Below, piece after piece: positions 26,997 to 35,405 of a stretch of DNA of 64,000 nucleotides. Position numbers and translations under genes: made by a program. Origin of the DNA: Oceanotoga teriensis. GTDB lineage: Bacteria; Thermotogota; Thermotogae; Petrotogales; Petrotogaceae. The notes below the pieces were generated by a model. The model worked only from the letters and a program-made list of their open reading frames with translations. It ran no database searches and had not been told where the DNA came from. Position 1 is the stretch's first letter. The number at the start of each line of letters is the position of its first letter. The DNA lies in contig NZ_QGGI01000011.1 in assembly GCF_003148465.1 (NCBI RefSeq), positions 31,347-95,346 on the forward strand, given 5' to 3'.

Positions 26997-27920
26997 ATGT
27001 TCTTTTTTGATAAAATAAATTTATCTTCTTTTATTGCTGCTTTATTAGTATTATTGGGTTTGATATTAATAAATGAAATAACAAGAAGAAATAAATGGAT
27101 ATCAATATCTGTATATATAATAATGCCTATAATATTAACAATGACTGTATGGCCAAAGACTGCTGGGGCGGGAACATCTTCTGGATACTGGTTTGCATGG
27201 GTTAAAACTTATTCTGCTTTAATAGGAGTAATAGGGTTTATGGCTTTAAGATATATAAAAAAATTAGAAAATAATAAATTTATGCTACTTTTTCCAGGTC
27301 TTATATTATCAATAAATATATTGGAAGCAGTTTATAGAGATTTTGAATGTTTTAGTAAAACGGGAATTATAGAAAATGGTTTATATATGTTGGGGGGACC
27401 TTGGAATATAATAAATGGAATTGCTGGAATAATAAATATATTAACCATAACAGGTTGGGGATATATAAGAATTTCAAGAAACAAATCAAAGGATATGGTT
27501 TGGGCAGATCAATTATGGTTTTGGATTTTAGCATATGGAATTTGGAATATATCATATTGTTATAATGCAATATCTGATAGATCTTTTTATGCAGGGTTTA
27601 TACTTATTTTATCTTGTGTAATTGCAGAATTTTTTGTAAAAAAAGGTATATGGCTTCAACATAGAGCACAAACTTTAGCAATATATACAATGTTTACATT
27701 AACTTTTCCAAGCTTTGCCAGCAACTCTATTTTTGCAGTAAAATCATCTCATAAACCAGAAGCTTTACTCTTGCTAAGTATATTATCATTGATCATGAAT
27801 GTTTCTGTATTAATATATGAAATATATACTATTAAAAATAATAAATTAAATCCATTCAAAAATGAGATATATACGAAATTAAAATCTTATAAAAAGAATT
27901 TAAAACAAAATAAACTTTAA
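26997..27920 (+). CDS. Multi-pass membrane protein (possibly DUF5692-like)
   Basis: 307 residues, eight or more predicted membrane segments. Conserved-looking motifs: WPKTAGAGTSSGYWFAW near 52-68, NILEAVYRDFE near 102, WFWILAYGIWNISYCYN near 174, and GIWLQHRAQTLAIYTMF near 218. NILEA-x-x-x-D, W-x-x-AY-x-IWN and RA-x-x-L also occur, in the same order, in the preceding protein, so the two are probably ancient duplicates. I tentatively recall similar proteins as DUF5692 in clostridia; not certain. GGGGGGG precedes the ATG. Last gene of the TetR-facing operon, with a terminator behind it. Confidence 0.65.
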   Translation: MFFFDKINLSSFIAALLVLLGLILINEITRRNKWISISVYIIMPIILTMTVWPKTAGAGTSSGYWFAWVKTYSALIGVIGFMALRYIKKLENNKFMLLFPGLILSINILEAVYRDFECFSKTGIIENGLYMLGGPWNIINGIAGIINILTITGWGYIRISRNKSKDMVWADQLWFWILAYGIWNISYCYNAISDRSFYAGFILILSCVIAEFFVKKGIWLQHRAQTLAIYTMFTLTFPSFASNSIFAVKSSHKPEALLLLSILSLIMNVSVLIYEIYTIKNNKLNPFKNEIYTKLKSYKKNLKQNKL

Positions 27921-27922
27921 AC

Positions 27923-27957
27923 AAAAAGGTAGAGAATTAAAATCTCTACCTTTTTTT
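27923..27957 (+). terminator. Terminator of the flavoenzyme operon
   Basis: AAAAAGGTAGAGA (27923-27935) with TCTCTACCTTTTT (27943-27955), 7-base loop, T run. Strong intrinsic terminator. Confidence 0.9.
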
Positions 27958-28034
27958 ATTAAAAAATATTTATTTTTGACTCATTTTTATAAAAATTTGT
28001 TAAAATATTATTATGTATAAAAGTGAGGTGATTT

Positions 28035-30071
28035 ATGAAAAACAAATCTACTTTAAAATATTTTTTTATTATTTTAATAATAATAGTGACATATTCTATT
28101 ATAAGTTTAATTGCAAATTATTTTAGCATAATGAACATGGCATATGAAGAAAGAAAAAGAGAATTAATAAATTTAGTTGATTTAGTTGATAATGTTTTCG
28201 AATACCATATAAATCTTGTAAAAAACGATATAATAACTTATGAAGAAGCTAAATTGAGATTATATGATCTAATACAGGATATTAATTATGAAGATAGCAA
28301 TTATATATTTACTTTAAATTTAAATGGAGAAGTAGAAATACCCTTTACAAAATATGAAAAAGGAGATAATCTTTTAAATTCACAAGATATAAATGGAAAA
28401 TACTTAATAAAATCATTTATAGATATAGTAAAAAATCATGATGAAGGATATTTAGAATATTATTGGGAAAATCCAGCTAATGGACAAATTGAAAACAAAC
28501 TTTCTTATGTAAGAATAATAAAAGAATTAAATTGGTTTTTTGGAACTGGAATATATTTAGATGATCTTCAAAAAAAAGTAAATCAACAGTTCATATCTGA
28601 ATCTATATACCTTTTATTATTTTTAATTTTATTAATAATAATTATATTTATTGTATATAAAAAGCAGCAAAAAAATTTAAAACTTCTATTAGAGAAAATA
28701 AATAATTATTCTGAAAAAAATTTAGAAACAGATTTTTATATAAATTCTAATGATGAAATAGAATTAATATCTATGAAATTAAATAAAATGGCAGATAATA
28801 TAAATCTTTTAATAAACAGTTTAGAAGTAAAAAATCAAGAAAATAGTGTGCTGAATGAAAAGTTAATTGAAAATGAGAATAAACTTTTAAAAAATAATGA
28901 AGAATTAAAATCTGCAAATGAAGAAATGTATGCAATAAATGAAGAACTTGAACAATCTTATACAGAAATAAATATACTTATCAATAAAATTGAAAATTTA
29001 ATATTAGTTATGTATTTAAATTATGAAAATGTAGAAGATTTTTTTCTTAATATTTTTTATATACTTGAACAGTTTATAACTGAATTTGATTATGGTGCAA
29101 TTCTGTTGAAAAAAAATGATAAAATTGAATTTTTAGAAACCATTGGACATGATAAAGAATTATTAAATTCAATTTATTTGAATTCTAAAAAAATAAAATT
29201 ATATGAAGAGGTAATAGAAATAGAATCTTTAAAATTATATGAAGATAAATTTGATGAAGAAACTATAAAAATAATAAACAAAGCTATAAAGCCTCATAGA
29301 AGAACATTGATAATCCCTATAAAATCTAAAAATAAATTATATGGAAATATAGGACTTGATATATCATCAGACAAAAAAGAGAGTGAATTTTCGAGAATAT
29401 CTATTGATTTTTCAAAATATTTTGCAAGTTTAATACAATTATATTTAACAATACAAGAATACAATGATGAAATAAATACTTCATACCTAAGTTTTGCAAG
29501 AAAATTAGCGGATCTTGCAGAATCTTATGATGATGAAACTGGGAACCATATTTTAAGAGTTGGTAAATTGGCTGGTTTTATAGCACAAAAGATGGGATTA
29601 AATGTAAAAAAAATCAAAGAAATAGAAGATTTTGCTCCATTACATGATATAGGTAAAATATATATAAGTAAAGAAATTTTGAAAAAACCTGGTAAGTTGA
29701 CATCAGAAGAATGGAAAGAAATGAAGAAACATACTTCATATTCATATAGATTACTTGGAGGTGATAAACATTTTGAAACGGCTTTAAATATTTCATTATA
29801 TCATCATGAAAAATATAAAGGTGGAGGTTATCCTTTTAATATTTCAGGAGAAAAAATTCCAATAGAAGCTTCTATAGTATCTTTAGTAGATGTTTATGAT
29901 GCCTTAAGGTCTAAAAGGCCATATAAAGAAGCTTATACTCATGAAGAATCATTAAAAATAATATTTGATGGTACACAGAGGACAAAATCTTCAGATTTTG
30001 ATCCAAAAATATTAAAAGTTTTAAAACAATATGAAAAAGAAATAAAAGAATTATGGGACAAATTAAATTAA
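28035..30071 (+). CDS. Membrane sensor with Cache, HAMP, GAF-like and HD-GYP domains
   Basis: 678 residues. TM1 at about 9-30, extracytoplasmic single Cache domain (NYIFTLNLNGEV, WFFGTGIYLDD), TM2 at about 195-215, HAMP, coiled coil to about 320, a GAF-like domain to about 470, and a C-terminal HD-GYP domain with HDIGK (about 537) and HHEKYKGGGYP (about 594). HD-GYP enzymes hydrolyse cyclic di-GMP, so the protein likely lowers c-di-GMP in response to an external signal. The H, D and HHE metal ligands are all present; the third motif reads GGGYP, close to the usual GxGYP. GAGGTG precedes the ATG. TTGACT at 27976 may be its -35, with a long 19-base spacer. Confidence 0.85.
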   Translation: MKNKSTLKYFFIILIIIVTYSIISLIANYFSIMNMAYEERKRELINLVDLVDNVFEYHINLVKNDIITYEEAKLRLYDLIQDINYEDSNYIFTLNLNGEVEIPFTKYEKGDNLLNSQDINGKYLIKSFIDIVKNHDEGYLEYYWENPANGQIENKLSYVRIIKELNWFFGTGIYLDDLQKKVNQQFISESIYLLLFLILLIIIIFIVYKKQQKNLKLLLEKINNYSEKNLETDFYINSNDEIELISMKLNKMADNINLLINSLEVKNQENSVLNEKLIENENKLLKNNEELKSANEEMYAINEELEQSYTEINILINKIENLILVMYLNYENVEDFFLNIFYILEQFITEFDYGAILLKKNDKIEFLETIGHDKELLNSIYLNSKKIKLYEEVIEIESLKLYEDKFDEETIKIINKAIKPHRRTLIIPIKSKNKLYGNIGLDISSDKKESEFSRISIDFSKYFASLIQLYLTIQEYNDEINTSYLSFARKLADLAESYDDETGNHILRVGKLAGFIAQKMGLNVKKIKEIEDFAPLHDIGKIYISKEILKKPGKLTSEEWKEMKKHTSYSYRLLGGDKHFETALNISLYHHEKYKGGGYPFNISGEKIPIEASIVSLVDVYDALRSKRPYKEAYTHEESLKIIFDGTQRTKSSDFDPKILKVLKQYEKEIKELWDKLN

Positions 30072-30086
30072 AAGGAGATATATTAT

Positions 30087-30548
30087 ATGGTAAATATGTT
30101 TTTATATCGCAATGATATAAATGATTTATATATTTTTGAAGAAAATAATAAAATAATTAATATATCATATGGTCCAATGAATATTGAATATATAGAAAAA
30201 GAAACAGATTTAATAAAAGAAACTTATAAACAAATTAAAGAATATATGAATGGAAAAAGAAGGAATTTTGAGATTCCATTACAAACAAAGGGGACAGTAT
30301 TTCAAAATAAGGTTTGGGAAGAATTAAAAAAAATACCTTATGGAAAAACAGTATCTTATAAATATATAGCAGAAAAAATTAACAACCCAAAAGCTTATAG
30401 AGCTGTTGGAATGGCCAATAATAGAAATCCGATATCTATAATAATTCCATGTCACAGAGTAATAGGTGAAGATGGTTCATTAGTGGGCTATGGCGGTGGG
30501 CTGCATATAAAAAGAGAACTTCTAAAAATAGAGGGAATATTAATTTAA
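30087..30548 (+). CDS. ogt: Methylated-DNA--protein-cysteine methyltransferase
   Basis: 153 residues. Suicide repair protein that takes the methyl group from O6-methylguanine onto its own Cys. The hallmark IPCHRVIG with the acceptor Cys lies near residue 131; helix-turn-helix part KTVSYKYIAEKINNPKAYRAVG with the Arg finger, and the Asn hinge MANNRNP, are present. A short, divergent N-terminal ribonuclease-H-like domain. AGGAGA lies nine bases before the ATG. Between the HD-GYP gene and an oligopeptidase gene, all closely spaced. Confidence 0.93.
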   Translation: MVNMFLYRNDINDLYIFEENNKIINISYGPMNIEYIEKETDLIKETYKQIKEYMNGKRRNFEIPLQTKGTVFQNKVWEELKKIPYGKTVSYKYIAEKINNPKAYRAVGMANNRNPISIIIPCHRVIGEDGSLVGYGGGLHIKRELLKIEGILI

Positions 30549-30571
30549 AACTTTTAAAATTGGAGGTTTAT

Positions 30572-32257
30572 ATGAAAAATTTTGAAGATATGAAATATAT
30601 TAGACCAGATGAAGATTTTTTTTTAGATTTAAAAGAATTAATAGAAAAATTTAATTCAGAACATCAGTTTGAAAAACAAAATAAGATCTTAAAAGAAATA
30701 GAACTAAAAAAGAGATTTTTTATAACTATGAGTAGTTTATGTCATATAAGATATACAATAAATACTGAAGATGAATTTTATAAGAAAGAAAAAAATTATT
30801 TTATAGAAAAAACACCTACTTTTGATAACAATTTAAAAATATTTCATGAAAGTCTTTTGAATAGTAAAAATAGAAGAAGTTTTGAAGATCTTTATGGAAA
30901 AACATTATTTAAAAAAATTGAACTAAGTAATAAAAATATGAATGAAGAAATTATGGAAGATTTAACAGAAGAAGAAAAATTAGCAAATGAATATGTTAAA
31001 TTAACAGCATCTGCTAAAATAAATTTTGAAAATAAAAAATATAATATATCCCAAATGACACCATTTATGGCTTGTGAACAAAGAGATGAAAGAAAAAAAG
31101 CTTGGGATGCAACATATAACTTTTTTTATGAAAATATAGAAAAATTTGATTCTATATACGATGAACTCGTAAAAAAAAGAACAAAGATAGCTAAGAAGTT
31201 AGGATATAAAAATTTTATACAAGTTGGATATAATAGAATGGGCAGATTAGGATATGGCGAAGAAGAGGTAAAAAAATTTAGAAATGCAATAAAAAAGTAT
31301 ATAGTTCCTATAACACAAGATCTTATAGAAAAACAAAAGAGCAGAATAAATATTCAAGACTTCAAATATTATGATTTAAACTATTATTTTCAAGGAGGTA
31401 ATCCTTATCCAAAAGATGATTATGAAAAATTGATCGAAAAATCAATTTTAATGTATGATAATCTTTCTAAAGAAACCTCAGAATTTTTTAGAACGATGAA
31501 AGAATATAATCTTTTTGATTTAAAAAGTAAAAAATCTAAAGCAACTGGAGGATATTGTACATATTTACCAGAATATAAAGTGCCCTTTATATTTGCAAAT
31601 TTCAATGGAACAGATCATGATATAAAAGTTTTAACTCATGAAACAGGTCATGCTTTTAATGCATATATTACAAGAAATTTTGATTTATTGTTGAATTCAT
31701 CAATAACTATGGAAATTGCTGAAATTCATTCTATGAGTATGGAATTTTTCACTTGGAAATGGATGGAAAGTTTTTATGATGAAGAAACAGAAAAAGCAAA
31801 ATATTTACATTTAATAAAGACTATATTCAGTATACCTTATATGTGTACAGTTGATGAATTTCAACATGAAGTATATAAAAAACCTGAACTTTCAGCATTA
31901 GAAAGAAGAAAAGTATGGAGAGAATTAGAAAAAGAATATACACCTTATAAAAATTATGAAGGGAATAAATATCTTGAAGATGGAGGGTATTGGCAGAAAC
32001 AACTTCATATATATAGAAAACCTTTTTATTATATAGATTATGCTTTGGCAAGGATATGTTCATATCAATTTTTATTTAAATCTCTTGAAAACTTTGAAAA
32101 AAGTTGGGATGATTATATGAAATTAAATAAATTTGGTGCTAAGAAAGAATATATAGATCTTTTAGAATCTTCAAACTTAAAAACTCCTTTCGAAGAAAAA
32201 AATATAAAAGAAATTGCTGAAAATTTAAAAAATTTACTTGATAAATTTAATTTTTAA
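30572..32257 (+). CDS. pepF: M3-family oligoendopeptidase (PepF type)
   Basis: About 561 residues. Cytosolic zinc peptidase that trims short peptides. HETGHAF (HExxH, about 357) and the third ligand in ITMEIAEIHSMSMEFF (about 382) are in the usual M3 spacing; a conserved YCTYLPEYKVPFIFANFNG stretch precedes them, as in PepF. I chose the ATG at 30572, right behind GGAGG; the upstream TTG at 30560 overlaps that site. No signal peptide. Family firm, natural substrates unknown. Confidence 0.88.
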   Translation: MKNFEDMKYIRPDEDFFLDLKELIEKFNSEHQFEKQNKILKEIELKKRFFITMSSLCHIRYTINTEDEFYKKEKNYFIEKTPTFDNNLKIFHESLLNSKNRRSFEDLYGKTLFKKIELSNKNMNEEIMEDLTEEEKLANEYVKLTASAKINFENKKYNISQMTPFMACEQRDERKKAWDATYNFFYENIEKFDSIYDELVKKRTKIAKKLGYKNFIQVGYNRMGRLGYGEEEVKKFRNAIKKYIVPITQDLIEKQKSRINIQDFKYYDLNYYFQGGNPYPKDDYEKLIEKSILMYDNLSKETSEFFRTMKEYNLFDLKSKKSKATGGYCTYLPEYKVPFIFANFNGTDHDIKVLTHETGHAFNAYITRNFDLLLNSSITMEIAEIHSMSMEFFTWKWMESFYDEETEKAKYLHLIKTIFSIPYMCTVDEFQHEVYKKPELSALERRKVWRELEKEYTPYKNYEGNKYLEDGGYWQKQLHIYRKPFYYIDYALARICSYQFLFKSLENFEKSWDDYMKLNKFGAKKEYIDLLESSNLKTPFEEKNIKEIAENLKNLLDKFNF

Positions 32258-32283
32258 TTTAAATAATTGGAGGAATTTTTTGC

Positions 32284-33063
32284 ATGATACCCCTTAAAAA
32301 ATTTATAGATGAAAATAATAAATATTTTAATATAAATATAGAGAATTCAAGATTTGAAAAGTGTGAAGATAATTATGTTGGAAGTTTCAATCCAATTGAT
32401 AATATAAATAATAATTTATGGTTTGAAAAAGAGTTGAGAGAAAGAAATAAAGAATATATAAAAATAAAAAAAGAAGAAATTCGTAGATTAGAAAATAAAA
32501 TAATTATAATACTTGAAAGTCCTCATGTAGAAGAATTTAATTCTCAAAAATTGAATTTTCCAGCACCTGCTATGGGAAAAACCGGAGAAAATTTACAAAA
32601 ATATTTTATAGAGAGCATGAAAAAATATCTTGAAAATAAAAATTATAATATAATTCTTATGAATTCAATACAATATCAATGTAGTCTTGGCTATGATACA
32701 AATATATATAGAGATAGATTATGGCTTGAACTTTGGGAATATGAAGATTATGATTGTGATTTTATAAATAGGCTAAATATTTACGAACCAGATATAATAG
32801 TAAATTTATGTACTAAAGGTTCTCATAAAAAAGATCCTTATATGAAAGAAGGCGCAAAGAGTTCTATAAATAAAAAATATTTAGATTCATTGATAAATAA
32901 AGATAAATATAAAAAAATAAAAAAAACAACATTAAAAGATCTTACACAAGAAAAAATAAATAGGTTTTTATATTCACAAAATAAAAATATTAAATGTTAC
33001 TCCGGAAGACATCCCTCTTTTTGGTCTATAATAAGAAATAGAAAAATAGAAGAATTAATATAA
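32284..33063 (+). CDS. Uncharacterised protein with a possible uracil-DNA-glycosylase fold
   Basis: 259 residues. Not a family I can name. The motifs and their order recall the UDG superfamily: IIILESPHVEEF near 76 (motif with the catalytic turn), MGKTGENLQKYF near 98, LMNSIQYQ near 122, IIVNLCTKGSH near 172, and a C-terminal GRHPSFW near 242, which is like the HPSP loop that enters the DNA minor groove. Catalysis on DNA is therefore possible but unproved. GGAGG lies 11 bases before the ATG. Followed by a strong terminator. No toxin or phage genes next to it. Confidence 0.55.
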   Translation: MIPLKKFIDENNKYFNINIENSRFEKCEDNYVGSFNPIDNINNNLWFEKELRERNKEYIKIKKEEIRRLENKIIIILESPHVEEFNSQKLNFPAPAMGKTGENLQKYFIESMKKYLENKNYNIILMNSIQYQCSLGYDTNIYRDRLWLELWEYEDYDCDFINRLNIYEPDIIVNLCTKGSHKKDPYMKEGAKSSINKKYLDSLINKDKYKKIKKTTLKDLTQEKINRFLYSQNKNIKCYSGRHPSFWSIIRNRKIEELI

Positions 33064-33064
33064 A

Positions 33065-33098
33065 AAACAACCTGTTTTATAATTAAAACAGGTTGTTT
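33065..33098. terminator. Bidirectional terminator
   Basis: AAACAACCTGTTTTA (33065-33079) with TAAAACAGGTTGTTT (33084-33098), 15-bp perfect stem, loop TAAT. Lies between the UDG-like gene and the convergent catB. Confidence 0.85.
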
Positions 33099-33104
33099 AT
33101 ATAT

Positions 33105-33731
33105 TTAAATATTTTTTATTATATTATAAAATTCCTTTATTTTGTTAGAACAAAGAATATTTATATATTTTTTTATGATTTCTATATCTTTATTCCACCA
33201 TTTTATTTCTAATAACATAGATATTTCTTCTTCTGAAAATCTTTTTTTTATAAATTTTGCAGGATTTCCAGCAACTATAGAATAAGGTTCAACATCTTTG
33301 GTGACAACAGATCTTGTACCTATTACAGCACCATCTCCAATATTAATACCAGGCATTATTATGACCTCGGAGCCAATCCAAACATCATTACCAACGATGG
33401 TGTCTCCTTTTTTTTGCCAACCATCCCTAGAATTTTCATTTAAATCAGGTGTATAGAAGAAAGGATAAGTAGTTATCCAGTCAAATCTGTGGCCTTGATT
33501 ACCTGCCATTATAAAAGTGGCTCCTGAACCTATTGAACAAAACTTTCCTATCTTTAATTTATCAACATTTTCAATATCATCAGATAAATATCTAACACAA
33601 TAATCTTCAAAATGTTTTTCATGATAATATCCTGAATAATAAGTATAATCACCAACTTCTATATTTTTATTACTTATATGATCTTTTATTATATAACCTC
33701 TTGACCAATGTTCGAAAACATTATTTTTCAT
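33105..33731 (-). CDS. catB: Type B chloramphenicol acetyltransferase (CatB/Vat family)
   Basis: 208 residues of the hexapeptide-repeat xenobiotic acetyltransferase family, a trimeric left-handed beta-helix enzyme that uses acetyl-CoA. Closely like known CatB proteins: GDYTYYSGYYH, KIGKFCSIGSGATFIMAGNQ followed by the catalytic His (GNQGH, near 78), DVWIGSEVIIMPGI, GDGAVIGTRSVV, YSIVAGNPAKFIKKRF and a C-terminal WWNKDI. O-acetylation of chloramphenicol is the expected reaction; a streptogramin substrate cannot be excluded. The start ATG lies behind AGGAGG, and that site touches an 18-bp hairpin preceded by a nine-codon leader ORF, which suggests drug-inducible translation. Possibly acquired by transfer, but no mobile element is seen. 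Confidence 0.88.
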   Translation of the reverse strand: MKNNVFEHWSRGYIIKDHISNKNIEVGDYTYYSGYYHEKHFEDYCVRYLSDDIENVDKLKIGKFCSIGSGATFIMAGNQGHRFDWITTYPFFYTPDLNENSRDGWQKKGDTIVGNDVWIGSEVIIMPGINIGDGAVIGTRSVVTKDVEPYSIVAGNPAKFIKKRFSEEEISMLLEIKWWNKDIEIIKKYINILCSNKIKEFYNIIKNI

Positions 33732-33738
33732 AATTATT

Positions 33739-33804
33739 CCTCCTAATATGGCTTCGTTCTTAATATTATAAATTAAAATTCAATTTGAACGAAGCCATAT
33801 TAGG
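33739..33804 (-). promoter_or_regulatory. Translational attenuator hairpin before catB
   Basis: Perfect 18-bp stem: CCTAATATGGCTTCGTTC (33804-33787) with GAACGAAGCCATATTAGG (33759-33742), 27-base loop. The catB Shine-Dalgarno AGGAGG spans 33744-33739, so its first half is in the stem and the rest next to it. The left arm begins in the last codon and stop of the leader ORF. No T run follows on the minus strand, so it is not a transcription terminator in that direction. Confidence 0.8.
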
Positions 33805-33829
33805 CTGTTTTTTTCTGATCATTTAACAT
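33800..33829 (-). CDS. catB leader peptide (nine residues)
   Basis: ATG at 33829, then MLNDQKKTA and TAA at 33802-33800. Its own ribosome binding site AGGAGG lies seven bases upstream (about 33842-33837). Its stop codon lies in the left arm of the hairpin that masks the catB binding site. Size and position match the leaders of inducible cat genes of Gram-positive bacteria, which are also nine codons long; a drug-stalled ribosome on such a leader opens the hairpin. The residues differ from the leaders I know, so stalling is inferred. Confidence 0.75.
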   Translation of the reverse strand: MLNDQKKTA

Positions 33830-33925
33830 TTTAATCCCTCCTGAAAAAAATAATAACATATTTTTAATTTATTTGGTTTAATAAATAATTAAGAATAATG
33901 ACTTATAAATAAAAATTTATTAGGG

Positions 33926-33931
33926 TATAAT
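33926..33931 (+). promoter_or_regulatory. Candidate -10 of the ubiD operon
   Basis: TATAAT, 34 bases before the ubiD ATG. The hexamer 17 bases upstream (TTATAA, 33903-33908) is a poor -35, so the call rests on the -10. Confidence 0.45.
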
Positions 33932-33965
33932 CGATAAAGTAAATTTTATAAAATGGGGTGTTTTT

Positions 33966-35405
33966 ATGGCATATAAAGATTTAGGTGATTTTATAAATAC
34001 CTTGGAGAAGAAAGAACAACTCAGGAGAATTAAAGTAGAAGTTGATAGTGAACTTGAAATAACTGAAATTGTGGATAGAGTTTCAAAAGAATATGGCCCT
34101 GCACTTTTATTTGAAAATGTGAAAAATTCTAATTATCCAGTTTTAATAAATGCTTTTGGGACTTATGAAAGAATGAATTTAGCATTAGAAGTAGAAAAAA
34201 TAGATGATATAGCAAATGATATAATAGAACTTTTAGATGTTTCAAGTTATATAAGTTTAATGAACAAAATTAAATCTATTCCAAAACTTACAAGAATGTT
34301 GAAAGTATTTCCTAAAAAAATAAGTCATGCTCCTTGTCAAGAAATTATAGAAGATGCAGATTTAGATACATTACCAGTTTTAAAATGTTGGCCAGAAGAT
34401 GGAGGGAGATTTATGACACTTCCTCTTGTAATAACAAAAGATCCAGAAACAGGAATGCAAAATATGGGTATGTACAGACTTCAAGTATATGATAAAAATA
34501 CTACGGGTATGCATTGGCATTTACACAAAGATGGGAGATCTATATATGAAAAATATAAAAAAATAGGGAAAAAAATGCCTGTAAATGTTGCACTTGGATG
34601 TGATCCAGCAGTTATATATTCAGCTACAGCACCTTTACCAAAAGAGATAGATGAAATGTTATTCGCAGGATTTTTGAGAAAGAAACCTGTAGAGCTTGTA
34701 AAAGCCATCACGAATGATATATATGTTCCAGCAAATGCTGAATTTATCCTCGAAGGATATGTAAATATAGATGAACTTAAACTCGAAGGTCCTTTTGGGG
34801 ATCATACAGGATATTATTCTTTAGCTGATATGTATCCTGTATTTCATGTTGAAAAAATAACTAGAAAAAAGAATCCAATATATCCAGCAACTGTTGTTGG
34901 TAAACCTCCAATGGAAGATTGTTATCTCGGTAAAGCAACTGAAAGAATATTTTTACCTTTAATGAAGATGTATGTTCCAGAAATAATAGATATGAATTTT
35001 CCATTAGAAGGAGTTTTTCATAATTGTGTGATAGTATCAATAGATAAAAAATATCCTGGTCATGCAAAAAAAGTTATGCATGCACTTTGGGGTATGGGAC
35101 AGATGATGTATACAAAAATGATAATAGTAGTAGATAAAGATGTAAACCCTCAAGATTTATCTACAGTTGCTTGGAAAGTATTTAATAATATAGATGCAAA
35201 GAGAGACTTAGAAATTGTTAATGGCCCTTTAGATGCTTTAGATCATGCATCTAATTTACCACATTTTGGTAATAAATTAGGAATAGATGCTACTAAAAAA
35301 TGGAAAGAAGAAGGACATTCCAGAGAATGGCCGAATGATATAATCATGAAAGATGAAATAAAGAATCTTGTAGATAATAGGTGGAACGAATATGGTATTG
35401 AGTAA
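33966..35405 (+). CDS. ubiD: UbiD-family decarboxylase (prenylated-FMN dependent)
   Basis: 479 residues. Decarboxylates aromatic or alpha,beta-unsaturated acids with prenylated FMN. Visible: MTLPLVITKDPETG, MGMYRLQVYD, MHWHLHKDGRSIYE, ILEGYVNIDELKLEGPFGDH with the conserved Glu residues, TVVGKPPMEDCYLGKATE and the C-terminal DHASNLPHFGNKLGIDAT. Length and motifs fit the ubiquinone/menaquinone decarboxylase branch (UbiD/MqnL). GGGGTG precedes the ATG. Overlaps ubiA by 14 bases and is followed by ubiX, the maker of its cofactor, so it very likely removes the carboxylate after prenylation of an aromatic acid. Confidence 0.88.
   Translation: MAYKDLGDFINTLEKKEQLRRIKVEVDSELEITEIVDRVSKEYGPALLFENVKNSNYPVLINAFGTYERMNLALEVEKIDDIANDIIELLDVSSYISLMNKIKSIPKLTRMLKVFPKKISHAPCQEIIEDADLDTLPVLKCWPEDGGRFMTLPLVITKDPETGMQNMGMYRLQVYDKNTTGMHWHLHKDGRSIYEKYKKIGKKMPVNVALGCDPAVIYSATAPLPKEIDEMLFAGFLRKKPVELVKAITNDIYVPANAEFILEGYVNIDELKLEGPFGDHTGYYSLADMYPVFHVEKITRKKNPIYPATVVGKPPMEDCYLGKATERIFLPLMKMYVPEIIDMNFPLEGVFHNCVIVSIDKKYPGHAKKVMHALWGMGQMMYTKMIIVVDKDVNPQDLSTVAWKVFNNIDAKRDLEIVNGPLDALDHASNLPHFGNKLGIDATKKWKEEGHSREWPNDIIMKDEIKNLVDNRWNEYGIE

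Noticed and set aside
33742..33814. The 18-bp repeat before catB as a plus-strand terminator
   Set aside because: A T run does follow on the plus strand, but the plus-strand gene before it already has a terminator at 33065 and catB lies between. The T run is the reverse of two Lys codons in the leader ORF, so the attenuator reading explains more.
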